From Notospermus geniculatus (Eukaryota > Nemertea > Pilidiophora > Heteronemertea > Lineidae), in the NCBI GenBank assembly GCA_002633025.1, contig NMRB01000393.1, forward strand, positions 140,337 through 204,336: a stretch of DNA of 64,000 bases. Direction: 5' to 3'. Both the position numbers and the translations under genes were made by a program. The notes under the pieces are model-generated. The model saw nothing but the letters and a program-made list of their open reading frames with translations. It was not told the origin of the DNA and searched no databases. Every line of letters begins with the position of its first letter. Position 1 is the first letter of the stretch. This document shows positions 12,533 through 24,498 of the stretch, in pieces.

Positions 12533-12984
12533 TATCCGCATCACCAGGACCCGCCCATTGTGTCGGAGATGTTCGCGCCAATTCTGCGGTGTGTGAAGCA
12601 CTTACGAACGTTTCGGACGCGAATTTTCTGCGTTTCAGCCGTGGCCGCGATCCCGTTGGTCAGAAGGGCGGCGCCCGCAACGGCGTTTCATGGAAGCATG
12701 GAGGTAATATTATACCTCCATGATGGAAGGCACTCGGGACGAGGTCTTTTTTCAATTAGTTATTCTTCTCCCCCTTTTGTTTCTGCTCTCAAAATATTTC
12801 AAGCCGTTTCAAACTCTGACACGAAGTTACTTTGCTTCACGAACGGGAATGACTGAAAATGGTCCGCATGGCCTACATCTCCACATCTCTCAGTCAGATT
12901 GCCGTCATTGACAAAACCATATGAATTCAATCTCCATGTATGTCAACACCATCAGCATAGAGAACAAAACAACTGAATTATATC

Positions 12985-13432
12985 AAAAGTTTTATTAAAA
13001 GACTATTCTTTCCATAAATAGATTTAACAAATCATTCATCATGCATCATGTTTCTTACCAGAATCTTAAAGAGCAGAGCCACCTGGTGGACTAACCCAAT
13101 ACCACATACCCAATACCACTGAGTGGTAAACTTATTCAATTCTTTTTCAAATGCCTAGAATGGATAAAATCTCCAAAAATTTATGAAATTAGTCGATGGC
13201 AGTCCATCACAAGGATTCCTTCCTTCCCATGTCCTTACTGCCAAATTCCTGGTGCTGCTGAGCAATATGCTGCAGTATGGAAGGTGGCAGACACTGTTTT
13301 GAACATCTTCAGCCACTGCTAAAAATGTATTTGGTCACTTCCAGAGATCAGTGGTAGACTGTCAGCACATTTCTGAAGCACCACCAGCAGTCAACCTGTA
13401 GCCCAGAATATTAGTCCTAATTAATTCTATCA
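12985..13432 (-). other. FLAD1 3' UTR
   Basis: Follows the TGA at 13433-13435. The minus strand has AATAAA near 12991-12997, which would set the transcript end. No coding capacity. Confidence 0.6.
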
Positions 13433-16400
13433 TCAATTCCTGCCATCACGTTCCAGTTTGCCATCTTCCAGATAATATGCAGCTTGATATCGTAGTATTC
13501 CCTTCTCATCACGGTATTCTAATTTGGGGTTCGGGTGTGTGTTATCCATGCTGCCTAAGGAAGTGTAACTGAAAAAGGAACAATACCAGACCATTACCAT
13601 CAAGAAAATGGCTATGTTAAAAAAATCAGCTCAAATTGAGAAGAAAAAAACACAAGGAGAAAGTGAAGAGTCAGCATCAGTGAGAGTGATACCGTGGGAC
13701 TTACCCCCTATCATATAAGCCACAGTAAGGTAGATTTAGTTTTCTAAGAAATGCCCAGAGGTCCCGGTAATCCCAGTTCAAGATGGGGCTGATTCTCATG
13801 TATTCTGGCCAATCAGAATCGGTCATGGCAAAGTGTCCGAGGTGACCTGAAAATAGGAATGAATGGGGGTTAATCGAAGAGAAAATTTTAGCCTTAACAG
13901 GACTATCTACTTGAAGTTCCGTACCACTGTCACTCTGTCATATTTGATAACTGTGACAATGTTCAACTTGGCATCGCAGACACATATTGTGTGTCTGTAT
14001 TCGTGCAGCCTTCCATGGAGGAAGTCAATCTCTATCACTCCATCAGTACATTCTTACCAGAGTATGGATCAGTGTTTCTTGTTCCCATAAACATTGCCTT
14101 GATCTGTGGTTTCTCTTGTTTCAGGCCAAACAGACAATCTTTTATTCTTCCAGACTTTTCCATTAATTCCAAGTTATATCTGAAATGAGTGGAGTAAAGG
14201 TGACATGAATTCTCCAGTGAAACAATGTACCTGTACCAGCACCTGATGAAGGCACGGTAGTGTCGAAAGCTCGTCCCAATATACTCAAGTTGATCTACAA
14301 AAAATGGTGTTATTATGTACTTTTTCCTGATATCAAGAAAATGGCTATGTTAAAAAAATCAGCTCAAATTGAGAAGACACAAGGAGAAAGTGAAGAGTCA
14401 GCATCAGTGAGAGTGATACCATTGGACTTACCCTCTATCATATAAGCCACAGTAAGGTAGATTTAGTTTTCTAAGAAATGCCCAAAGGTCCCGGTAATCC
14501 CAGTTCAAGATGGGGCTGATTCTCATGTATTCTGGCCAATCCGAATCGGTCATGGCAAAGTGTCCAAGGTGACCTGTCGGAAAATAGGAATCAATGGGGG
14601 TTAATCAAAGAGAAAATTTCAGCCTCAACAGGACTATCTACTTGAAGTTCCGTACCACTGTCACTCTGTCATATTTGATAACTGTGACAATGTTCAACTT
14701 GGCATCGCAGACAAATATTGTGTGTCTGTATTCGTGCAGCCTTCCACGGAGGAAGTCAATCTCTATCACTCCATCAGTACATTCTTACCAGAGTATGGAT
14801 CAGTGTTTCTTGTTCCCATAAACATTGCCTTGATCTGTGGTTTCTCTTGTTTCAGGTCAAACAGACAATCTTTTATTCTTCCAGACTTTTCCATTAATTC
14901 CAAGTTATATCTGAAATGAGTGGAGTAAAGGTGACATGAATTCTCCAGTGAAACAATGTACCTGTACCACCAGGCAAGGTTAAATCTCAGCGAAAACATC
15001 TAGAGATTCTCACAACTTGACAACCTACCTCTTTTTAGACTCCTGTATGAAAGTCTCAACCTCGGGGAATGGCATGCGACACTGGACATACATCGCTTGT
15101 AACTTATCAGCATGATCAGGATAATGTCTGAAAAAGATATTGAAATGACCAGCGTTTATCAATTTGAAAGGGCTCTCGACCATGATAGACTGCTAAGCTT
15201 TGCTATCAATTTGTTGGCATTTTCCATGTGGTTGACAAAAAATATCTAAATGGGGTAAAATGGGTCCTAGCACCCGAAGAATACTTGATGGTGGGCAGCT
15301 GGGATGATCCACAATAAGAAGGCAAACAAATAGTACTCACTTTTTAATTGCAGCAAAGACAAGATGAAGAATCACTGTACAGTCCTTCCCACCATTGAAG
15401 CTGATACATATTTCTGGTAAACTGTATTTTTCAAATGCTTCTTCTATGACTTGGATAGCTTGCTTGACACTTCGATGAAGTGATGTATCCTCGGTTGATT
15501 CAACCATACTGTACACTTGTTGGGCAGCATGGCCGATGGGATCATCGTCAAAACTTACAACTGAACCTGCAGGGCATAGGAAACCAGTCTGATATCACAG
15601 TAACTTTGCCTCTGTTAGGTTCATGAGTGAGAAGACTATGTGACTATTTGTGAACGGAATGAATAAGACCTGAAGTGGGTACTCAGGGGTGGGGGAGGGG
15701 GTGTGGGATCTCAATTTGGATGATAAATTGTCACCAACCTTGAGGTAGCATGTTTTTCAATTCTTCCACAGCTTCGTCCAAGATGTCTTTCTTCAAAGAT
15801 TCTAGACTCAGTCTGACCTTGTAGTAGCTGGAAAGAAGTCGAGACACTCCAATATTTCAGGGGTTCCAGTTGACACTTGCCAGATCATGAGAAAAGAATT
15901 TTAAGTCCTCATTACCGGTACAAGTGAATCTAATAGAGTGGAATCCAGGCATGTTCCTTTTATTTTTATACTCAGCCAAAAAGATAAGTGGCAAGTCAGC
16001 CTACCTGTTGTAGAATTCTGGGTAAGATCCTAGGACAATGCAGTTCTTATACTTGTCGACGAATCGATTGAGAATCGGTGTGATGGAGACTTCGTCTTTC
16101 TGAACGTAGATACGATTTGTGTGGTACTCGATGTCTGGGTTGCGGAACAGGTCCTGTAAGACATATGAATCCATACTTTACAAAGAGTGAGATGGAAGAG
16201 ACCAGGAAGATTGGCTTCATCCAAAAGAGGGACATACCATTTGTGAACTTTCTACTTACCTCCAGCATATAGAATGCCCTTTCAAGAATAGATGGGACGC
16301 CAGGGAAGATGTAAACGTTTTTCACAGAAATCAATGGGTACACAGCTTTCTTTCCAGTTTTTTTGTCCGTTCCGTATTGAAGTATAGCAGACTTTGGCAC

Positions 16401-18900
16401 CTAAACGAGAGTGTATTTGATATGAAATTGAAACTGAAGGAGCTGTCTACTTAAGGATCAATTGTACCAAATCCCAAGAACCACATTTTTGGCCTTTTGG
16501 CCCGAGTAGGCTGTCCAGTAAAGGCTTGTGCATTCAGGCCTGAGGGGAGTATGACATAAGCAAGAAAAAGGCCACGGTAATGGAATTCTTAGATTTATAT
16601 TGTACAATCGACCCTTAAGTATACAGTCCCTTTCAGGCTTTCAGCGAACTGTCCCAGTTTTTAAGCACATAGGCCTGATTCTCTGATACAGTATAATTTT
16701 CCGTCTTTAGTGAAGTACCATATGTGCAACACGCAGAACATACTGTCTCAAAAGAGGAAAATGTCCACATATGAACTATAACACCTGACAAGTTAACCAT
16801 ATGATCAAACAATCTAGATTTCAAGTTTATGTTGAAGTGTGCAAAAGGATCACTTCTGTCAGATAACATTATGTACCTTGGGCTCTATCTGAGTAGGTCA
16901 GTATTTTGCCAGTATGCGAGTGTGATATGTAAATTACATGGCAGTGCACACTGCCTTACAGTACAAGTAGACACATTATTGTCTTGAAGTATCAAGGTCT
17001 ATGGTGACAGACTTCACCTTTGGACTATGCTCCAGACTGTAGCTGTACCCAATATCACTTGATGGCTCAAGATGATACAGAAAACCAACAAATTGAAAGA
17101 TTTGAATCACTGGACTTACGTGTGCAAATTTCATATGAGCACCATTGTCACCACTGAAATATTTCTTGACTATTTCAAACAGATCAGGATGGAGATGTAG
17201 TGGTTCATTGAATGCTTTAGCGACCCCTATTAAATAGAATAAAACAAGCACCATTGGTATTAAAGCATATACAAGTACACAGGCCTATCAGTATCAGCAA
17301 GAATATATTACCCAATTCTTGGTATCAGGCAGTTGAAGTTACGGGTTGATGTTCCATTTCCTTGGGTCAATTTTGGTTCCATTTCCACAGGCCCATTTCC
17401 TTGTTGCAGCTTGACAATATTTACAACACAACATAGAGAAACCAATGAAATGATCATACCTTCTAAAGTTTTATCATCATGTGTGGGACCGACTCCACCA
17501 GATGTTATGACATGGGTATATTTCTTTGAAAACTTTGCAACTTCTTCAGCAATGGTATCTAGATCATCTGGTATTACTGATATCTGAAAAATAGACAGTT
17601 ACAGGATGAATGATTTGGATGACATTAGTCACATGGAGGATAGGTGCACTCAATTTTAGCAGTCAAAGCAAAGGTTGAGAACTCACCCGCTCTACTTTTA
17701 CTCCTATTGCAAACAATCTTTTGCAGAAGAAGTTAGAATTGGTGTCCTTGACTTGCCCTTTCAATATCTCGTCACCAATAACTGAAAAAGTACCCGTAAT
17801 GTTAACAATTTAATGATGATGCCGGTTTAGTCTGGCAAAAACCCTAAGCTATAGCCACAGGACTAGGCCCTAGCTATGTATGGTGTTTTTGGAACAAATC
17901 TTTTGCCATACCAGTAGCTATAGCTAGGCCTATTATCACCGTGGAGAATCGTCAGCGCATTCGCCGAGTTTTTCAAGTGGCAGCACTGTGCTCCGAGTCT
18001 AACATGGCGGCTGTGTCACATATCGATGTCTGTGTTGCCGACTAAAACGCGAAAGATGGATAGTTTCGGTCGAGGTGAGCGAGTTTAAGTAAATTCGAGG
18101 ATGATCTAGTGATAATTTGCAATAGAACAAGCAGAGATATAGGTGCTGAAGGAGTGTTGTTTCTTTGTTTGAAGTGGAAATGTTCATAGTGTAGGCCGGT
18201 TGTTTGATTGACCGCAGTTTCCACGGAGTGACACTTGAACTTTTCCACTTCAAATGTAAAATCGACTACGTAATTCCAATTAAGGAAGCTTTAGATTAAT
18301 AGACGATAAACTGGAGGTCATCCTCGGCATAGTCTAAGTGTGTATACCGTTCATCTTCGGTGCATTTGCTCCCCGCTTTGGAGTTGACATCTTCAACATT
18401 TGTGACACAGCCGCCATCTTCCGACTCGGAGCACAGTGCTGCCACTTGAAAAACTCGGCGAATGCGCTGACGATTCTCCACGGTGATTATAGGCCTATAG
18501 TTAGTATCTAGCCTAAATGGCTGGCCAGTGCTGTGTGAAACCTTGGAGGAATTATTCCGACAGTAGGCCTATAATTCCTCCATTCCAAGGTGAAACTGAC
18601 TGAAAGGAGTGCTCCCAGGAAAAGCTGTGCTGGGATGAGAAATCCTCTTGTTACATTCTACTCTAGCAATGGTTTCTATAGCCATACACCTTCACCCGTC
18701 ATGGCACAATAAAAGCGGACTATTTTTACATGGGGACAACCTTCACTGTTGTTACACCGGTTCTTCTTTCCCGCACACTTACTGATAATTCCTGCCGTAG
18801 GAAGGACTTCTGACATAGTTTGAAAGTGTTTTTGAGGGAATATATGTCTAAAGATCTGATGAAGTCGTCCGATGTGACAATTGGACCCGAAAATAGACAT
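13433..18900 (-). CDS. FLAD1: FAD synthase with duplicated catalytic exons
   Basis: Makes FAD from FMN and ATP. Exons in order: 18900-18783, 17781-17687, 17583-17460, 17226-17120, 16400-16260, 16153-16005, 15827-15739, 15566-15341, 15127-15029, then copy A 14910-14789 and 14573-14432, copy B 14179-14058 and 13846-13705, and last exon 13568-13433. All joins keep frame. The N-terminal molybdopterin-binding-like domain has IIGDEILKG and [11 protein letters not shown]. The C-terminal PAPS-reductase-like synthase domain has [19 protein letters not shown] and [15 protein letters not shown], ending [20 protein letters not shown]. With one cassette the protein is 515 residues, with both 603. The first in-frame ATG (18900) precedes a basic, acid-free stretch of 28 residues; a second ATG at 18816 starts at the usual cytosolic N-terminus. 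This resembles the mitochondrial and cytosolic isoforms known for human FLAD1. Confidence 0.9.
13599..14239 (-). repeat. Tandem duplicate unit B of FLAD1 exons
   Basis: 641 bp holding exons 14179-14058 and 13846-13705 with their introns. It matches 14332-14969 almost base for base; I see a handful of substitutions and a short A-run difference. The coding changes found are one Asp to Gly (CLFD becomes CLFG) and silent sites. All four splice sites are intact. Confidence 0.92.
14240..14331 (+). ncRNA. Partial hammerhead-ribozyme-like core
   Basis: CTGATGA at 14243-14249 is followed by a 5-bp stem (GGCAC 14251-14255 with GTGTC 14260-14264, loop GGTA) and GAAA at 14265-14268. CUGAUGA, stem II and GAAA in that order form the conserved hammerhead core. 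The strand carrying the cleavage site is missing upstream, where FLAD1-derived sequence begins, so it is probably inactive. Such motifs are known from Penelope-like retroelements and retrozymes; this looks like a 5'-truncated insert. It is antisense to FLAD1. Confidence 0.6.
14332..14969 (-). repeat. Tandem duplicate unit A of FLAD1 exons
   Basis: 638 bp with exons 14910-14789 and 14573-14432. It is the first copy met in transcription. Phases allow A to B splicing, A to last exon, or skipping straight from exon 9 to B; every route stays in frame. Confidence 0.92.
17926..18497. mobile_element. Foldback element in FLAD1 intron 1
   Basis: Arms 17926-18020 and 18401-18497 are inverted copies starting aggcctatNatcaccgtgg. 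Each arm reads inward as [17 protein letters not shown]. From the right arm the minus-strand frame continues to 18299 as a 61-residue acidic peptide (ends [11 protein letters not shown]). The 380-bp centre has no known domain. The shared peptide on both arms suggests a duplicated gene start captured in an inverted element. Confidence 0.7.
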
Positions 18901-19668
18901 TTAAACTGTCATTTTTGGCTTGATTTTGTCAGCGTGTTTGATAACGCGACCAGTAAAATCGCGACTGCTATCTGAAGCAAGTCACCCTACATGCCCTATG
19001 ACGTCATTCATGCTTGTCATCCCTTTTATACACTAAAAATAGATGAACACTATGAACAAAGAAATTTTAATACCTCAACTTGCTTGTTTTTACATTCACA
19101 TACATAATCAGACCGTTACCCAGTACTTGTTCTTAGTATTTCGAATATTTCAGAAGGTAAACAGAACCACGCTGCTTTATTTACAATCAGAGTTTCGACA
19201 ATGGACACTACGCGTCGCTTATCTAAACTCTGTCCAATCAGGGTGTGCGATACTGGGCTTTATGCAAATCTTTTACGCACTGGCTATTCGTACCGTCACC
19301 AGGTCACCGGTCACGGTGGAAATACTCAGATGTTATTCGTACCGTCGTAAACAACCAATCAAATCATCAAATAGCTTCATTCCAGATGAATGAGTCAATA
19401 ATTGAATTTTTCACTCATTTTATCGTTTTAGCACAATGCCGGATTTTGTTTCAATATTGTTGATGGAATCGTTATTTTGAAACCACTACCAGGATAAAGA
19501 GTTTTAGGCCCTATATCAATGCGTTTCTGGGCAAGATAGGCCTACTAGTATCTAATGTTCGCATTAGGACATGTAAAAAAATAGTTGGTTAGCATCCTTC
19601 CATTTTCAATTTTCTGAGAAGGGCGCGGGGGAGAGTTTTAAAAAAATTTATTGAGTTTTGAGATGCAT

Positions 19669-19690
19669 GTTACCATGGTAACCATGGCAA
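19669..19690. promoter_or_regulatory. Palindromic RFX X-box-like site
   Basis: GTTACCATGGTAAC (19669-19682) is a perfect palindrome matching the X-box, overlapped by GGTAACCATGGCAACC. It lies about 770 bp upstream of the FLAD1 ATG and 740 bp upstream of the TATA box at 20412, so its target is unclear. Confidence 0.4.
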
Positions 19691-20001
19691 CCTGAGGGAA
19701 ATTCCAAATGTAATAGGGTATGAATTGAAATAAAAACTACTTTATATCCTTTAAAACTGTGTTATTTTATTTAAGCATCCCAGCCTACAATTAATCACTC
19801 TTTTGGCGTTTTTAGGTTTTTTGAAAATAAAAAATAAAAACTATTTGAGGAGAGGTGATTAATGAATTCCAATTGATTTAACCACCGGGGTAATACCCAG
19901 TGATGTGATGGCGTTCGGTTCCAGTTGCGCCTAGTCCAATTAAATTTGTTTGTTCAGGTTATTTGCCGGTGAGAATGTGGAGACGTCCGAAATGAACCAG
20001 T

Positions 20002-20153
20002 GACCTTATGCATAAAACCAAAAATAGATAAGAGAGAGTCCTCTCTTATCTATTTTTGATAAAACACATAAGTGTAAAAGTTCCCTTATCTTTTGTTTGG
20101 AACAATAGTTTAAGGGAAATTTTACACTTAAGATGTTTTGTGCATATGGTCCC
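20002..20153. mobile_element. MITE of the 8777 family with nested palindrome
   Basis: Ends and core (cccttatcttttgtttggaac) match 8777-8886. Its left half is interrupted by aaaaatagataagagaga and its inverse (about 20023-20059), a small hairpin absent from the other copies. Confidence 0.8.
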
Positions 20154-20411
20154 AGTTATTTGAATGACAAATGATTACGAAGAATTCGTTCAACGAGTTC
20201 CTGACCTATTTTTTATTCCTGACCGCACCCTATTAAAATAGGGTGCGGGTGAACCTTCTGACCTGGGCGCAGCAGACAAGTCAATCAGTCTGAGGAAATC
20301 ATGCAGCGGAACAACTAGACATGATTATGACGAAATTGCGCAACAAGTGCAAACCCCTTTGTCTGGCATTTCTCTCCCCTCGCCTCGGCTATGTAGATTT
20401 CATCAAAAGCC

Positions 20412-20443
20412 TATAAAAAGGCCTCGGGGCTTGTACACTCAAT
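20412..20443 (+). promoter_or_regulatory. TATA box and initiator
   Basis: TATAAAAAG at 20412-20420, followed about 25 bases later by ACTCAAT as a possible initiator. It sits just upstream of the first exon-like segment of the transcript below. Confidence 0.55.
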
Positions 20444-21903
20444 CATTCCCTGGCGAGGGTCGCTGCGCCGTTGGTCACACCCAATTTCGTCAGCGTTGAG
20501 CGGCATGCCAGCTGCTCGCCCTTGTGCCCAGGCGATGATGGACTTTTCGATGGAAAGGAGACGGCGTCTGTAAGTATGGTCGATCGATGTCTCCGAATCA
20601 TAATTTTTTGAATAAAAAATTCCGAATGAGCTTGCTGAATTGCTCTATGTTTTACTTTTTGAGTGAGGGATCCGGGCTCGATTTCGTTGCAGATTCATTT
20701 CTGCATTTTTCTCGACCAGACACTTTCGGAAAGGGTGCGCGACTAACCTTTTTATTCGTCTCTTCCAGCCTTTCCCGGCTGCGGCCGCCAGACCTGCCGT
20801 CGGTAAAATCCTGATTTCGTCGGCCGCGGAGTTGCGTCGCAGGACTGGCATGACTGGTGGCGGTTCTAAGATGATGAATGAACTTCGATAAAAGGAACGC
20901 AGTCTGTTGTTGTAAGTATCGTACAACCAACATTTTTTTGTTCCGAATTTCTCGTAGATGTAGGTAACTTAGATAAATGTAGATCTAAGTTTTGTATTTT
21001 ATTTTGCAGCCTTTCAACATATATGCAGCCGTCGGAGTGTTGTACAGTGGTGAAGACTTGGATGACGATTCGATAAGGATTTGGTTAGCTGACTGTTTGA
21101 CAGGAAGTGAAATCCTCTATTTTTTTTGTCGGTAGTGGAGTCGCTCTGCAGGACTGGTGCTCATGCCATGGCCAGGATGGACTTCTCGGAGGCTGTACAA
21201 GTTGCCGTCATCTACACTTTTGGTTCTGAATTTTTTTCCTTCGATGGTAATTTTCCCAAACGACGGTTCTAAAAGTTCACAATGCCCGGCTACAGAAAGC
21301 CGGTGTGACGGTTGGTAGTGAGTGTTGGTTTCTATGATATACAGTTTGACAGCGAGAGACCATAATCTTTCGACACAGCTTGGAGGAAGCCAGTATAATT
21401 CCTCCAAGGACACAGGGAATTGGAAGCAGAAAAATGTCGCTATACTTTTTCAGAAAGAGTGCGTGACTTTGTATTCTTCTTCTTCTGTTTTCTGTATTTA
21501 CCGAAATAATCGAACATTTACCGAAATAATCGAACATGAGAGTGGTGAGGCGAAGACTCATTGGATTATTATTCTTAGTGGATTATTCTTAGTGGATTAT
21601 TCTAATTGGATCTGTGTGACGTTTTGTGTGACTTGACTGACTGTATAAACCGGAACTTTTCATCAACATGAAGTCCTCACTGAAGACGTGGAAACCAGTA
21701 GGGGCTTTCATTGTAGTGTACCCGCGAACCCTTGCACCCTGCTGACGGAACGCCACTTTTTTGCACTATCCAACTTAATACACAAGTAGTTGTGGAAACT
21801 GGGGTGAACAGTGGTGTTCCTGGATTCTTCCAAGTGGTGGGCGCGTTTTCCCAATCCTGTCCCACACGCTAACACATTTTGTATCGGCTGAATGAAACCA
21901 AGA

Positions 21904-22023
21904 TAGGGTGGCTTTCCATTGGCCTAGAAAGCATTGTTCGGTTCCGCCTCGTTGGTCACGGTGCGGAAACAAGGCTTTCGAGCGTTTCCGCCCACGGAAA
22001 CGCTCCAATGGAAAGCCGCCCTA
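21904..22023. mobile_element. Small foldback element
   Basis: Starts agggtggctttccattgg and ends ccaatggaaagccgccct, about 120 bp. The interior holds a second stem around gcggaaac/gtttccgc. Non-coding. Confidence 0.7.
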
Positions 22024-23948
22024 GAATGATAAAAGGAAAACCTCGAAGTATGAGGGAACCTCCCCAAAGTTTTGGTGCGGGCTGCCGTTCATTCAGTCTT
22101 CATGCTCCTTTCCATTTCAGGCTCTTTTGTCGCCGAAGCTGAATCTGCATCTAAGAGTCTCCCTGTAGAACCAGGTTCCGCTTTTTTGTATGAATGTTTT
22201 TTCGTATAAATGTTTTCAGCTTGCGGCCGTGGTCGCTGGGACCGCGGCTGTTTCCACTTACTCGGCGGGTGTAGGCCTAGTTCTACACCGCCAAAGGTTC
22301 TTCGGGTGTATACGTGTCCACCTCTCGTTTTTAAGAAACGTAAAGGGCGGCCCACCTTCCCATCCTCAGGTTCTCATGTATACACATACTGGCTCCCTTC
22401 CCATGAATGTCTAATCTCTTCATTTCAGCACACCTGTAACTAATTCTCTTCATTGCAGGGTGATGTAGCCATCCCGATATTAACGTGACGCACATTGTAT
22501 TTTGCTATTCTGCACGGAAGGATGAGCTATATCACGGGTGTTTTTTGGGTAGTGGGAACGGATTAAGCTCTCGGTGCTACACACTTCTCAACGAAATGTG
22601 CTGTTGTGAACAAGTGCTCACATCGGATCTTGGCACACCTAGGCAGAGAGCAGTTGCGAGAGGGTGGTGAAGGGATTTGCACATCAACTACATGTCGTAA
22701 AACTATACCTCCCCGTCTAGACTAAAACTCGTTTGAGGGTGACATGACAAAAGTGAAACAAGGCCGAGGGTAATTCTGGGGCAGACCAATTTTTCTTTGA
22801 GCATCTTGGGATTCAAAAATCGGGAGTTGTTTTGATATCAGGCATTTTTCAGGCGGGTGGTTTGTGGTAGTCCCCTTAAAAGAGTTGGTTTTTGAGACAT
22901 TTTTCATAAAGTATGTTCGCCAAGAACAGAACCATGCAAAAAGTTACCAAATTATGACGAGGGAAATGGGTTACAGCATGTAGATTTCTCGTTGCACATA
23001 ACATTGGACTTGGAGGGGGAACGTAGACCATCTGGGACAATTCCAACGTGCTATATATGGTCTTCGGGAGGTGCCGTCATAGCATTTGGAATCTGTTCTG
23101 GAGACCAAACTTGCAGTGATTTTTAAGACGGAATAAGTTATTAACGGAGACGATGTGAAGTAGCTAATCGGAGCATTAGCACGCTTGTAGCGATAAACCA
23201 ACTTGTAGCGATAAACCGAACAACAAACACTGGACATTTTATCTGTTTTTATGGCTTCATAAAAAAATCGTAGCCCGCAAGGCTTGGTTACATTATGCCA
23301 TAAAAGAATCCTTCATGTAAATCCTGGTCACACAATCCATGAACCAAGCGCAAACTTATTTGAGATTTTTCGCGGTCATTTTCACGATATTTTCAAGACG
23401 GAGGGATTGGAGTTTTTTCCGTGAATTTTCATCTCGGATGGTGCTCGGATACGCTTACAAATGTAAGTAAAAATCAATTTTTTTGGCATAACTAATAATC
23501 TTTGCTTTTCAGCAACTAACATACTAATAATCTTTGCTTTTCAGTAACATATTTTGCTGTTCAGCAACTTAATGGGTTTCTAATTTCTCATTCACAGGGT
23601 TGGTTTTTTGGTGGTGGTGGTGCGTCGAGGACTCTTATCGCAGAGCTGCGGCAGTTAGGAACATTGTGGTACATTCGGGATATTTCCAGCATCGAAATGG
23701 ACCTGGAGATGGTGCTCGGATACAGATACAAAAATGTGGGTATAACTAATAAAAATCTTTGCTTTTCAGCGACTAATCAAATCTTTGCTTTTCAGGGACA
23801 TAATGGTTTTCTAGTTTCTAATTCACAGGGTTGACGTTTTTGGTAGTGCCTTGAGAAATCTCTAATCGCAGAGCTACAGTTTCGAAGAGGAAGAACGTTG
23901 TGGTACATGCACATTCTGGGGCGGATACTTCCAGCATCGAAATGACAC

Positions 23949-24059
23949 CTGCGCCCATGTTCATAAAACTACTTAAGTCGAGGTGTGATACTTATCTTTT
24001 GTGTTGAACAAAGGATAAGTGTCACACTTAGACTTAAGTAGTTTAATGAAGGGTCCTGG
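23949..24059. mobile_element. MITE, cataaaactacttaag type
   Basis: Inverted ends around ttcataaaactacttaagt and acttaagtagtttaatgaa, with core ttatcttttgtgttgaacaa resembling the 8777 family core. About 110 bp. Confidence 0.7.
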
Positions 24060-24382
24060 TGCTTAATTACACTTACAAGGTGAGTAATAACTAATAAAAA
24101 TCTTTGCTTTTCAGCAACTAATAAATTTTTGCTTTTCAGCAACATAATGGTTTTTCTCAGTTTCTAGTTGACAGGTTTGTGGTGAGGTGGTCGTCGTTCC
24201 GTCAACATCATGGTGCCGTGAGGATCATCCATCGTGAGCTTCTATTCACCTGCCGCGAGAGGAACCTTTCTGGTGCACGGAGAAGCAAGTTTATTTCCAA
24301 AACGGCATGTACCGAGAGAATCTTCAGGAAGTCCACCGCGTGCAAGTCCACCGCGTAAAAGAAGCATCGGCCGCTATGACCT

Positions 24383-24498
24383 GGGGCCTGCGTCATAAAG
24401 TGGCTTTAAGCTAATGGCACCTTTTTAACCAAATGGAAAATGCGTAGAGTTAAAGGTACCATTTGCTTATGCTTAAAGTCGCTTTATGAAACGGGCCC
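24383..24498. mobile_element. MITE with GGGCC..TCATAAAG ends
   Basis: Starts gggcctgcgtcataaagtgg and ends gctttatgaaacgggccc; inner arms agcttaaagc-like. About 116 bp, non-coding. Confidence 0.75.
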
